Shown one piece after another: positions 1 through 6,905 of a stretch of 11,249 nucleotides of DNA (position 1 is its first letter; each line of letters opens with the position of its first letter). The DNA lies in contig JBGTKH010000689.1 of the NCBI GenBank assembly GCA_041744735.1, positions 1 to 11,249 of the forward strand. The letters run 5' to 3'. The notes below the pieces were generated by a model. The model saw nothing but the letters and a program-made list of their open reading frames with translations, was not told where the DNA came from and did no database searches. A program made the position numbers and the translations under genes. Origin of the DNA: JBGTKH01 sp041744735 (lineage in GTDB: Bacteria; Planctomycetota; Planctomycetia; Pirellulales; Pirellulaceae).

Positions 1-141
1 ACCGAACATCGCCAGCGACGCACACACATTGGCCTCGCCGCCGCCCCACGTCACTTGCACGCGCCCCGGCACCGCCTGCGGCCAACGCAGGTGCCCTTCG
101 GGAGCGATGCGGGCCATGATTTCACCGAACGCTAAGAACAT
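1..141 (-). CDS. PfkB-family sugar kinase, 2-keto-3-deoxygluconate kinase type (N-terminal part only)
   Basis: Only the first 47 codons are in the window; the gene runs off the left edge. The translation begins MFLAFGEIMARIAPEG and continues with VTWGGGEANVCASLAMFG. The pattern FGEIM.R..P, then a strand ending in GG.EANV..SLA.(L/M)G, is the substrate-binding N-terminus of PfkB/ribokinase-fold kinases. It is closest in recall to KDG kinases of the Thermotoga/Bacillus type, which phosphorylate 2-keto-3-deoxygluconate with ATP. The catalytic C-terminal half is outside the window, so substrate is inferred. The ATG at 141 is preceded in frame by a TGA six bases before the adjacent GAG codon, and a GAGAGGA purine run lies about nine bases upstream. 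A palindromic repeat (160-204) separates it from the HD gene upstream on the same strand. Confidence 0.8.
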   Translation of the reverse strand, partial: MFLAFGEIMARIAPEGHLRWPQAVPGRVQVTWGGGEANVCASLAMFG

Positions 142-159
142 CTCGCATCATCCTCTCAG

Positions 160-204
160 GTAGCGGAATTCGTAAGAATTCCGAAGTTTTACAACTTCGG
201 CTAC
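160..204. repeat. GTAG-headed double-hairpin repeat, 45-base form (element 1)
   Basis: Two 24-base arms face each other and overlap by three bases (181-183). Arm 1 is 160-183: GTAGC, stem GGAATTC (165-171), loop GTAA, stem GAATTCC (176-182). Arm 2 is 204-181 read on the minus strand: GTAG, then stem CCGAAGTT and AACTTCGG around the loop GTAA. Both stems are perfect, and both arms have GTAG at the foot. It lies 24 bases past the stop of the HD gene and ahead of the sugar kinase gene. No T-run follows on either strand, so a simple rho-independent terminator is not the obvious reading. Three more elements built the same way lie at 8412, 9432 and 10881. Confidence 0.85.
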
Positions 205-228
205 GGTCATGAAATGTCCTGTAGAGAC

Positions 229-1629
229 TTACATATTCGTCAAATCATCCGCACCGCTACCGCCGATCAAGGCGTCGAGCGCGGTGGCGATCTGGGCGGC
301 GTGCTGGTCCGACTCGGCGTACACGCGGCAGATGCGGTGGCTGACGGGCAAACGCTTGAACAGTTGGTTGGCCGACAGCGGCCGCACGCGATCGTGGGCT
401 GAATCGTACAGAAAATTCTGTCCCGCCGATGGGCCGCTGGTGTGCGGGCGGAAAATGTGCCGCGCAATGTCGATGCGCATCGGCACGTCGGCCAACGGGG
501 CCGGCAGGTTCTCGCGCATTTTCTTCTCAACATATTGAGCGTCGCCGAAGATGCTGCTGCCTTCGGGATCGCTTTCCGCGAACACCAGATTCCGCTGGCA
601 AACACACTTCCAGCGAATGTCGCGCCGCAATAGCGTCCGCCAACGCTCGCCCAACTCGCGCCGCGCGGGATCATTGCTCGCCGGCCACCGCGACACGTCG
701 ACCAGCAACGATGATTCCGTGAACTGCAAATAATCGTCCAAATGTTCCAGCGGATTACCGGGAAATAAATGCTGCTTGCTGGCGGCGAACAAATCGGCCA
801 GCGTCAGGTCGATCGCCCGCACGGTGCGATGAAAATAGATCGAGCGGAACAGTTCTGCCCGCACGCTCATGAAGCGGACCAGCGCGTCGATGCCGCGGTC
901 GTGGATCGTCAGCCCCGCGTCGCTGAAGAAGCTGTAATGCAACAGCCGCTCGATGTCGAACGACCGCTGGCTGTAGCCCGACATATATGCATCGCGGAGG
1001 ACAAAATCCATGTTGTCGATTGTGTAGATGCCGCTGAGCAAACTGCGCAAGAACCGCAGCCATCGTGGCCGGTCGTCGTCGCTGGTTGACTTCGGCCGCG
1101 TAATGAGCCACGCGATTTGGTCCGGATCGAGCTGCTCGCTGCTTTCCAACCGGCTGTTGGGGTTGCCCCGCAGCCCGCGCAGCAGGTCGCCCAACTCATC
1201 GCGAATGATCTTGCCGCCGAGAATCTCATGGGTCAGACCATACGCGCGCAGGAAATGTTCGTCGAAGAAATGCCCAAACGGCCCGTGCCCTACGTCGTGC
1301 AACAGACCCGCCATTCGCAGTAGCGATTCAACGTACCCGCGGCTGGGGACATCGGGGCAGGTGGATTTCAGGCTGTCATAGAGGACGCCAATCGCCCGGC
1401 TGGCCAGATGCATCGCACCGATCACGTGTTGGAAGCGTGTGTGTTCGGCGGTCGGATAAACCCACCACGCGGTTTGAAGCTGATGAATATGCCGCAGCCG
1501 CTGGACCCACGGGTGGTCGATGATTTGCCGTTCTGCGATCTCCCCGGCTTCGGCGCTGGCCCCGGACGTGAACGGGATGTAGCCGTGGATCGGGTCGTGG
1601 CTGAGATTTTCGTCGAGGTAGGCACGCAT
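229..1629 (-). CDS. HD-superfamily phosphohydrolase (COG1078-like)
   Basis: This 466-residue protein is an HD-domain metal-dependent phosphohydrolase related to SAMHD1 and dGTPase-like enzymes. The metal ligands of the fold can be read: His68 in HTRFQHVIGA, the doublet His111-Asp112 in LLHDVGHGPFGHFFDE, and Asp205 in IYTIDNMDFVLRD, which matches the segment carrying the last Asp ligand in SAMHD1. The N-terminal DPIHGYIPF and WVQRLRHIHQL segments are also typical of the COG1078 group. Family members hydrolyse nucleotides, often dNTPs, but many in this group are uncharacterised, so the substrate here is inferred. No signal peptide or TM helix is seen, so it is probably cytoplasmic. The ATG at 1629 has no clear Shine-Dalgarno, which is common in planctomycetes. 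A palindromic repeat follows the stop. Confidence 0.9.
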   Translation of the reverse strand: MRAYLDENLSHDPIHGYIPFTSGASAEAGEIAERQIIDHPWVQRLRHIHQLQTAWWVYPTAEHTRFQHVIGAMHLASRAIGVLYDSLKSTCPDVPSRGYVESLLRMAGLLHDVGHGPFGHFFDEHFLRAYGLTHEILGGKIIRDELGDLLRGLRGNPNSRLESSEQLDPDQIAWLITRPKSTSDDDRPRWLRFLRSLLSGIYTIDNMDFVLRDAYMSGYSQRSFDIERLLHYSFFSDAGLTIHDRGIDALVRFMSVRAELFRSIYFHRTVRAIDLTLADLFAASKQHLFPGNPLEHLDDYLQFTESSLLVDVSRWPASNDPARRELGERWRTLLRRDIRWKCVCQRNLVFAESDPEGSSIFGDAQYVEKKMRENLPAPLADVPMRIDIARHIFRPHTSGPSAGQNFLYDSAHDRVRPLSANQLFKRLPVSHRICRVYAESDQHAAQIATALDALIGGSGADDLTNM

Positions 1630-1724
1630 GTTGCAAATTATTGCCGGGCTATCGGGCCGCGCCTAGCATGCGGAATACGGTACAAACGGGTCGGCCCCTT
1701 AAAAGGCGCCAGGCGTCATTCCTT

Positions 1725-1760
1725 TCATAACCTTACTATCTTCCCAAAAATCGGTTATGA
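1725..1760 (+). promoter_or_regulatory. Perfect 8-base inverted repeat over a candidate promoter
   Basis: TCATAACC (1725-1732) and GGTTATGA (1753-1760) are exact reverse complements with a 20-base spacer. The right arm overlaps TATGAT (1756-1761), a good -10 hexamer. Seventeen bases upstream is TTACTA (1733-1738), a poor -35. A dimeric repressor site over the promoter of the gene at 1927 is possible. This is read from the sequence only, and the long implied leader (about 160 bases) makes it uncertain. Confidence 0.25.
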
Positions 1761-1913
1761 TCACATTTTCGTGTAGGTCACGGGATTCAAGCGTGGCGAA
1801 TTTGCGGAAGATGATTGTCGTGCGGCTGGCAGAATCTGCCGATACAACGACTAACCACCGCGTAACGACACCGTGTGAAACCCGCCAACATCCCGCCAAA
1901 AGTGTTCTATCCT

Positions 1914-1919
1914 AGGAGA
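1914..1919 (+). promoter_or_regulatory. Shine-Dalgarno deciding the GTG start at 1927
   Basis: AGGAGA lies seven bases before GTG at 1927. The reading frame starting there opens directly into a signal peptide, so the unusual GTG start is well supported. Confidence 0.75.
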
Positions 1920-1926
1920 CCTTGTC

Positions 1927-3843
1927 GTGTTGCGATCTTCCTCTCGTACGTCCGCTTTGGCGGCCTTGTTGGTTTTGGTCGCATGTTTACAAGCACAGGC
2001 GGCTCGTCCCGGAGATATCTTGCTGCCTAACACGACCAAAGGGTTCGTTTCCGTGCCGGACGTCAACGAACTGAGCACGAAGTTCGACGAAACGCAAATG
2101 GGCCAGTTGCTGAAGGACCCGGTGATGCAGCCGTTCGTCGAGGACCTGCGGCGGCAGTTCAGCAACAAGTTGAACAACACCGGTGTGAAGCTGGGATTGA
2201 CGTTTGAGGATTTGCAGGATCTGTACGGCGGCGAACTGTGCATCGCGGTGATTCAGCCCGACAACGACAAGGCCCAACACGCGCTGGCGGTGCTGGTCAA
2301 CGTCACCGGCCATCTCGAACAGGCAAATGCTTTGCTCGCGAAGGTGACCAAGAGCATGGCGGACCGCAAAGCCACGCGAGTAGTTCGCAAGGTGGGCGAC
2401 GTCAACATGGTTGTCTTCACGTTGCCCAAACAGAAGGATCAGCTTGAAGCGTTGAAGGTCGTCTATGTCGTCACGCAAGACCAACTGCTGGCCACCGATC
2501 ACGAGAAAGTGGCTGAGGGCATCGTCGCACGCTTCACGGGCGAACACACCGACACGCTGTCCACCTTGCCCGCTTATCAAACGACGCTTCGCCGTTGCCA
2601 AAAGGAAATCGGCGAAGGTCAGCCGCACGCGATTTGGTTCGCTGAACCGTTCGGATACCTGGAGGTAGCTCGCGCCGCGGGCGGCGGGCGTAAACGCCGC
2701 GGCACCGACATGCTCAAGGTGCTCTCGAACCAAGGCTTCCACGCCATTCAAGGGGTCGGCGGCCACGTGGCTTTTTCCGATGGCAAGCACGAAGTGCTGC
2801 ACCGCACCTTCGTTTTCGCCCCCGCCGTACAGCGAGCCGCGGACGACAAGAGCACCGACAAGTATGATCTGGCCGCGCGGATTATGGATTTCCCGCGCAG
2901 CGCAGGATTGACAGCTCAGCCCTGGATTCCGCGGCATTCTGCTTCGTACGTGACGTTTAATCTGAAGATTCGCGAGTCGTTTGAATACTCCAAGACGCTG
3001 GTCGACGAACTGGCTGGCGACGAAGTGTTTGAAGACGTGATCAAGAGCATCGAAATCGATCCACACGGCCCGCGAATTAATGTCCGCTCCGAACTGATTG
3101 CTCATCTCGGCAAGCGTGCCACGGTTTTAACCGATTACCGCCTGCCCATTACCACGAAGAGCGAACGGGCCATGGTGGCCATCGAATTACTGGATGCACA
3201 GGCGGTGGCCAAGACGGTTGACAAGGCGATGGAGTCCGACCCGAACGCCAAGAAGCGCGTGTTCAACGGCCAAGTGATTTGGGAGATCCTGAACGAGCAA
3301 GAGCCAGAATTGGCCGTGAAGATCGAAGCGCCCGGATTCGGCGCGTTCGGTCCCGAAGAGGATGAAAAGCCGGCTGAGGGCGAGAAGCCGCTCATTCAAA
3401 ACGCAGCGGTTACCGTCGCTCACGGGCATCTGATCGTCTCCACGCACGTGGATTTCATCGTGGACCTGCTCGGCCAAGCCGCCGCGCCGCAATCGCTGGG
3501 TCACAGCGCCGACTATCAAATCGTGCAAGAGGCCCTCGAAAAGTTGGGCGCCGGCGAGGACAGCCTGCGCATGTTTACTCGCACCGATGAAGCCTACCGG
3601 CCGACCTACGAACTGATCAAACAGGGCAAAATGCCGGAAGCCGAAACGCTGCTCGGCAAGGCACTGAACAGGCTGTTTGGTCCGGAAGAAGAAGGCGTGC
3701 TGCGCGAGCAACAAATCGACGGCACTAAAATGCCCGACTTCGAAGCCGTCCGCCGTTACCTCGGCCCCGGCGGTCTGTTCGTGCAACAAGAGGCCGACGG
3801 CTGGCTGGTCGTGGGCTGCTTGCTGAACAAAGAAGCCGAATAG
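1927..3843 (+). CDS. Secreted or lipid-anchored protein of unknown function, planctomycete type
   Basis: This 638-residue protein has an export signal: basic residues Arg3 and Arg7, a hydrophobic core at about 10-19, then two possible cleavage sites. LVAC (17-20) is a lipobox, and AQA-ARPG at 23-27 fits signal peptidase I. It may therefore be a lipoprotein or a released protein. The mature part is large and soluble with no further TM segment. Segments such as KDPVMQPFVEDLRRQF, DLQDLYGGELCIAVIQP and HGHLIVSTHVDFIVDLLG recall secreted planctomycete proteins, possibly distantly DUF3352-like, that have no assigned function. No catalytic motif is recognised. The GTG start is set by AGGAGA seven bases upstream. 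PurB begins 19 bases after the stop on the same strand, so the two may be co-transcribed, though no functional link is apparent. Confidence 0.85.
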   Translation: MLRSSSRTSALAALLVLVACLQAQAARPGDILLPNTTKGFVSVPDVNELSTKFDETQMGQLLKDPVMQPFVEDLRRQFSNKLNNTGVKLGLTFEDLQDLYGGELCIAVIQPDNDKAQHALAVLVNVTGHLEQANALLAKVTKSMADRKATRVVRKVGDVNMVVFTLPKQKDQLEALKVVYVVTQDQLLATDHEKVAEGIVARFTGEHTDTLSTLPAYQTTLRRCQKEIGEGQPHAIWFAEPFGYLEVARAAGGGRKRRGTDMLKVLSNQGFHAIQGVGGHVAFSDGKHEVLHRTFVFAPAVQRAADDKSTDKYDLAARIMDFPRSAGLTAQPWIPRHSASYVTFNLKIRESFEYSKTLVDELAGDEVFEDVIKSIEIDPHGPRINVRSELIAHLGKRATVLTDYRLPITTKSERAMVAIELLDAQAVAKTVDKAMESDPNAKKRVFNGQVIWEILNEQEPELAVKIEAPGFGAFGPEEDEKPAEGEKPLIQNAAVTVAHGHLIVSTHVDFIVDLLGQAAAPQSLGHSADYQIVQEALEKLGAGEDSLRMFTRTDEAYRPTYELIKQGKMPEAETLLGKALNRLFGPEEEGVLREQQIDGTKMPDFEAVRRYLGPGGLFVQQEADGWLVVGCLLNKEAE

Positions 3844-3862
3844 AGCGATTAGAGAGTCACCA

Positions 3863-5293
3863 ATGACCTCCCATGATCGCTACGAAAACCCGCTCATTAG
3901 CCGCTACGCTTCGGCCGAGATGAGCCGGCTGTGGAGCGAGCAGCGGAAGTTTGGCACGTGGCGGCGGCTGTGGGTGGCGCTGGCGGCGGCGGAGCAGCAG
4001 TTGGGTTTGCCGATCACCGACGAGCAGCTTGAGCAGTTGCGAGCCCACGTCGACGACATCGACTTCCAAGCCGCGGCGGCTCACGAGCGGCGCTTGCGGC
4101 ACGACGTGATGGCCCACGTGCACACGTACGGCGACGCCTGTCCCGCCGCGCGGCCGATCATTCATCTGGGCGCGACCAGTTGCTATGTGACCGACAACAC
4201 CGATCTGATTCTGCTGCGCGAATCACTGCAGATGGTGCGTGCCCGCTTGGTCACGGTCATCGATCAACTGGCCCGCTTCGCCGAGAACCATCGCGATTTG
4301 GCGTGCTTGGGATACACGCACCTGCAGCCCGCTCAGCCCACGACGGTCGGCAAACGTGCGTGCCTGTGGGCCTACGATCTGGTGTTGGATCTGGCGGAAG
4401 TCGAACGGCGGATCGAATCGCTCAAGGCCCGCAGCACGAAAGGCACGACCGGCACGCAGGCCAGCTTTCTGGAATTGTTCGACGGCGACCACGACAAGGT
4501 ACGGCGTCTGGAACGGCTGGTCGCCGAGAAGATGGGATTCGCCGAGACCTACGTCGTCACGGGGCAGACCTATTCACGCAAGGTCGATGCCCAGGTGCTC
4601 GACACGTTGTCCGGCATCGCTCAAAGCGCCCATAAGGCTGCCACCGATCTGCGAATTCTGGCCAGCCGCAAGGAAATCGAAGAGCCGTTTGAAGCGGAGC
4701 AGATCGGTTCGTCGGCAATGGCCTACAAGCGAAACCCGATGCGCTGCGAGCGAATCTGTTCGCTGGCCCGCTTCGCAATCAGCCTTCAGTCCAGCACGGC
4801 CAACACCGCGGCGACGCAATGGATGGAACGCACGTTGGACGACAGCGCCAACCGCCGGCTGGTTCTGCCGCAAGCTTTTCTGGCGATCGACGCCGTGCTG
4901 ATCCTGTATCAAAACGTCGCATCCGGTCTGGTCGTTTATCCGCGAGTGATCGAGAAGAACCTGCGGGAAGAGTTGCCGTTCATGGCCACCGAGAACATCC
5001 TCATGGCCGCCGTTGCCGCCGGCGGAGACCGCCAAGACCTGCACGAGCGCATCCGCGTCCACAGCCAAGCCGCCGCCTCGGCCGTCAAACAGGAAGGCCG
5101 CCCCAACGATCTCTTGGAACGCTTGGCTCTCGACGAAGCCTTCGCCGCCGTCGACTTCGCCACCGTCACCAACAGTTCCCACTTCACCGGCCGCGCCCCG
5201 CAGCAAGTCGACGACTTCATCGCCGAAATCGTGCAGCCAATCCGCGAGAGATACAACGACACGGTTCAGCTTGATGCTGACGTCAACGTTTAG
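3863..5293 (+). CDS. purB: Adenylosuccinate lyase
   Basis: This is a complete 476-residue adenylosuccinate lyase of the fumarase/aspartase superfamily. It catalyses two purine-synthesis steps in the cytoplasm, SAICAR to AICAR plus fumarate and adenylosuccinate to AMP plus fumarate, as a homotetramer. Visible motifs include RHDVMAHVHTYG (His85, substrate binding) and LGATSCYVTDNTDL. The segment GYTHLQPAQPTTVGKR carries His153, the expected general acid. IGSSAMAYKRNPMRCER is the family signature loop with the catalytic serine at 283/284. These segments resemble the animal ADSL type (about 484 residues) more than the shorter Bacillus type; the signature has Ala where human ADSL has Pro. The start ATG follows a weak AGAGAG run. 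It lies 19 bases behind the secreted-protein gene. Confidence 0.96.
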   Translation: MTSHDRYENPLISRYASAEMSRLWSEQRKFGTWRRLWVALAAAEQQLGLPITDEQLEQLRAHVDDIDFQAAAAHERRLRHDVMAHVHTYGDACPAARPIIHLGATSCYVTDNTDLILLRESLQMVRARLVTVIDQLARFAENHRDLACLGYTHLQPAQPTTVGKRACLWAYDLVLDLAEVERRIESLKARSTKGTTGTQASFLELFDGDHDKVRRLERLVAEKMGFAETYVVTGQTYSRKVDAQVLDTLSGIAQSAHKAATDLRILASRKEIEEPFEAEQIGSSAMAYKRNPMRCERICSLARFAISLQSSTANTAATQWMERTLDDSANRRLVLPQAFLAIDAVLILYQNVASGLVVYPRVIEKNLREELPFMATENILMAAVAAGGDRQDLHERIRVHSQAAASAVKQEGRPNDLLERLALDEAFAAVDFATVTNSSHFTGRAPQQVDDFIAEIVQPIRERYNDTVQLDADVNV

Positions 5294-5344
5294 CCGACTC
5301 TCTGGTAGACTTTTTAAACAAGAGTAAGTCTAGAGCATTCAAAA

Positions 5345-5920
5345 TCATCGTGTTGATCGGTCGACCGACTGTACATCAATTTGGCCGGATTCCACGTGTG
5401 AACTCGCGGCTTGTACAATTCGCGCCCATAGCGATTCGAGGCCGGGAAATTGAGCCCGTGTGAAGCATACTTGGGAATGGCTGCCTCGTCGTTTGATCTC
5501 AATCGCGTCCTCATCAATCATGTCTCCAATATGGGCAGCCGTGATTTGGCGTACGGCGGTCCACGCAATTGACGTCTTTGTCTTGCCTTGGGCCACATAC
5601 ATGCCACGGTGGCCAATGACCACGTGCTGTCGATCCGCGATAATGCGAACCGAGCGGTAGACGATGTACGCGAACATGATCGGCATCATGCACACACAGA
5701 AGATGAGTTTCGGATGCATCATTCCATCCATCAACCAACTCACGATCCAGGCACCACCACATGCGATCGACAAGGCAACGAAGCACAGCGCCAATGAGTC
5801 GAGGAGGCTATTCTTGGAAACGAAAACAGCGTTCAGTTCGCCAAGGTCCGTGGTTTTGCCAGGAGCGGGCACGCGCAGGGCTGTTTGCGAATCCGCTTCC
5901 TCGCGCGCTTTGGTCAGCAA
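5345..5920 (-). CDS. Two-TM membrane protein with a C-terminal PH-like domain (possibly DUF6585-like)
   Basis: The 191-residue reading frame has a soluble N-terminus with DLGELNAVF (25-33), two hydrophobic segments at about 43-63 and 71-88, and a cytoplasmic-looking C-terminal domain from about 92 on. The stretch HVVIGHRGMYVAQGKTKTSI followed by AWTAVRQI has the strand-and-tryptophan rhythm of bacterial PH-like domains. The LGEL...TM-TM...PH order recalls DUF6585 proteins, but that is a tentative family call, and no reaction is predicted. The start is uncertain: TTG at 5920 has AAGG ten bases upstream, but the frame stays open to a TGA at 6011-6013 with plausible hydrophobic residues (GAVCLGIALSIEGINRLL) and no ATG, GTG or TTG. 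It converges with purB and diverges from the next gene. It looks less GC-rich than purB. Confidence 0.65.
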   Translation of the reverse strand: MLTKAREEADSQTALRVPAPGKTTDLGELNAVFVSKNSLLDSLALCFVALSIACGGAWIVSWLMDGMMHPKLIFCVCMMPIMFAYIVYRSVRIIADRQHVVIGHRGMYVAQGKTKTSIAWTAVRQITAAHIGDMIDEDAIEIKRRGSHSQVCFTRAQFPGLESLWARIVQAASSHVESGQIDVQSVDRSTR

Positions 5921-6162
5921 TCGATTGATGCCTTCGATCGACAGTGCGATGCCCAGACAGACGGCACCAGCACGTCCATAGAAATGAATTATCGGTACAA
6001 GCCAGTCCGTTCAATTTCGCAATCTAGAACCATCGCAGAACAAGCGGCCGTTGGCGTGGCCTCTCGTACGTTTGCGTGCTAGTTTTGTAAAGTGGCAGTC
6101 TTATCCCGTTGGTCGCGCAATCGTGCAGGAAAACGGGTCGCCGTAACTGTTCCAGGTCAACA

Positions 6163-6168
6163 GGGAGA
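6163..6168 (+). promoter_or_regulatory. Shine-Dalgarno deciding the GTG start at 6176
   Basis: GGGAGA lies seven bases before GTG at 6176. The longer frame starting with GTG at 6092 has no comparable site and would add a basic, low-complexity N-terminus, so 6176 is preferred. Confidence 0.6.
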
Positions 6169-6175
6169 ATTGACA

Positions 6176-6586
6176 GTGTCTCACTTTCAAGAACTATCCT
6201 CGGCAAAATACCTGACCGCGCCTGTCGAGGAAGAAACGCCGCGCACCAGTGCCCCGGCGCCGAGCCAACTTGGGTCCTTCACGCGCATCCTTGATTTCCT
6301 CGGTGGGCTAAACCCAATGCTGCTGAAATTCTTGGTGGTGCCATTTGTGATCGGGGTCCTCGCGCTCGCCTTTGGTCAAACCGAAAAGTCCAAATTCGAT
6401 CGGTTGGAAATCGGTATGAGCACCAGCGAAGTCGAAGCCATCTTGCGCCCGAAACGTGGTAAGTGGGCGGCAATGCAGCCCAACCTCGTGGAAGACAACC
6501 TGAACTTGAACCTGAATGGTCAGATGATCATCATTATGCGCGACGGTCGCCTCGTCCACAAAGAGTTGCTCGGCGACGGCGAGTAG
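6176..6586 (+). CDS. Single-TM protein with BamE/SmpA-like C-terminal domain
   Basis: From the GTG at 6176 the product is 136 residues. A polar, proline-rich N-terminus (1-45) is followed by one TM helix (about 48-66, LLKFLVVPFVIGVLALAFG) and a small C-terminal domain. That domain reads FDRLEIGMSTSEVEAIL, then a basic turn, then two strands ending MIIIMRDGRLVHKELLG. The pattern I..GM...EVE.IL...(strand).DGR(L/V)..K is shared by SmpA/OmlA (BamE) and related small helix-strand domains. This is a fold-level resemblance. BamE proper is an outer-membrane lipoprotein, and this protein has a TM anchor with no lipobox, so a role in outer-membrane assembly is not implied. It is convergent with the HicA-like gene, with a 53-base gap. 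An alternative start is GTG 6092 (164 residues). Confidence 0.7.
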   Translation: MSHFQELSSAKYLTAPVEEETPRTSAPAPSQLGSFTRILDFLGGLNPMLLKFLVVPFVIGVLALAFGQTEKSKFDRLEIGMSTSEVEAILRPKRGKWAAMQPNLVEDNLNLNLNGQMIIIMRDGRLVHKELLGDGE

Positions 6587-6639
6587 TTGATCAGGTACGA
6601 AAAACGGGAACGAGAATGGACAGACCAATGCACTACGCG

Positions 6640-6903
6640 TCAAGCAATCGGTAACTGGCCCTCGACAACGAATCGATCAAAGATCGATTCTTCCAGATGT
6701 CCTTGGTGGGCAAGATGATCTCTGACGCCGGCAAGGTCGGCTGGCCTGGCAGCGTCTGTGTCGCGGTTATCGGGGAGCATTATCACGCAGTGTGAATCGG
6801 GGTGCCGAAACACGCGGTGGTTGTTCTTCACCAATTCTTCGCGCGCGAATCCCAGGTCGAATAACAACTGGCGCAGTCCTTTGTTTGTTACTTTTTCAGC
6901 CAC
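6640..6903 (-). CDS. HicA-like small protein (candidate toxin)
   Basis: This 87-residue protein begins with GTG at 6903. It resembles the HicA mRNA-interferase fold, a small dsRBD-like domain: KGLRQLLFDLGF (8-19) matches the first helix, and KNNHRVFRHPDS (26-37) aligns with the KGSHH.(F/Y)RHPDG block of HicA. His29 falls on the catalytic histidine. The following strand (CVIMLPDN) and the PADLAGVRDHLAHQG helix also fit, but the C-terminus is longer than in typical HicA. No HicB antitoxin is next to it. Instead it lies two bases downstream of a DUF4365 gene. Its Shine-Dalgarno (6910-6914) lies just upstream of that gene's stop codon, which suggests translational coupling. It may be a toxin, or a HicA-fold protein that no longer acts as one. 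Confidence 0.65.
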   Translation of the reverse strand: MAEKVTNKGLRQLLFDLGFAREELVKNNHRVFRHPDSHCVIMLPDNRDTDAARPADLAGVRDHLAHQGHLEESIFDRFVVEGQLPIA

Positions 6904-6905
6904 GG

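Larger units (their letters stand above)
1630..1926. other. Divergent intergenic region between HD gene and secreted-protein gene
   Basis: About 300 bases, visibly richer in A+T than the flanking genes, separate two divergent genes, so promoters for both should lie here. A short minus-strand open frame (1699-1899) has no recognisable features. The notable structures are the inverted repeat at 1725-1760 and the Shine-Dalgarno at 1914-1919. Confidence 0.6.

Noticed and set aside
1987..3105. Long minus-strand open frame of 372 codons
   Set aside because: It lies opposite the secreted-protein gene, which has a signal peptide, a strong Shine-Dalgarno and family-like segments. The minus frame has neither a family match nor a start site.
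4574..5206. Minus-strand open frame of 210 codons
   Set aside because: It is antisense to purB; its glycine/valine-rich sequence is a typical shadow of GC-rich codons.
5306..5332. Inverted repeat TAGACTT/AAGTCTA after purB as a terminator
   Set aside because: Seven-base stem with a 13-base loop and no T-run after it on the plus strand; too weak to call.
6092..6175. N-terminal extension of the BamE-like protein from GTG 6092
   Set aside because: No ribosome binding site, and the basic low-complexity residues do not look like a family segment; GGGAGA before 6176 gives a better start.
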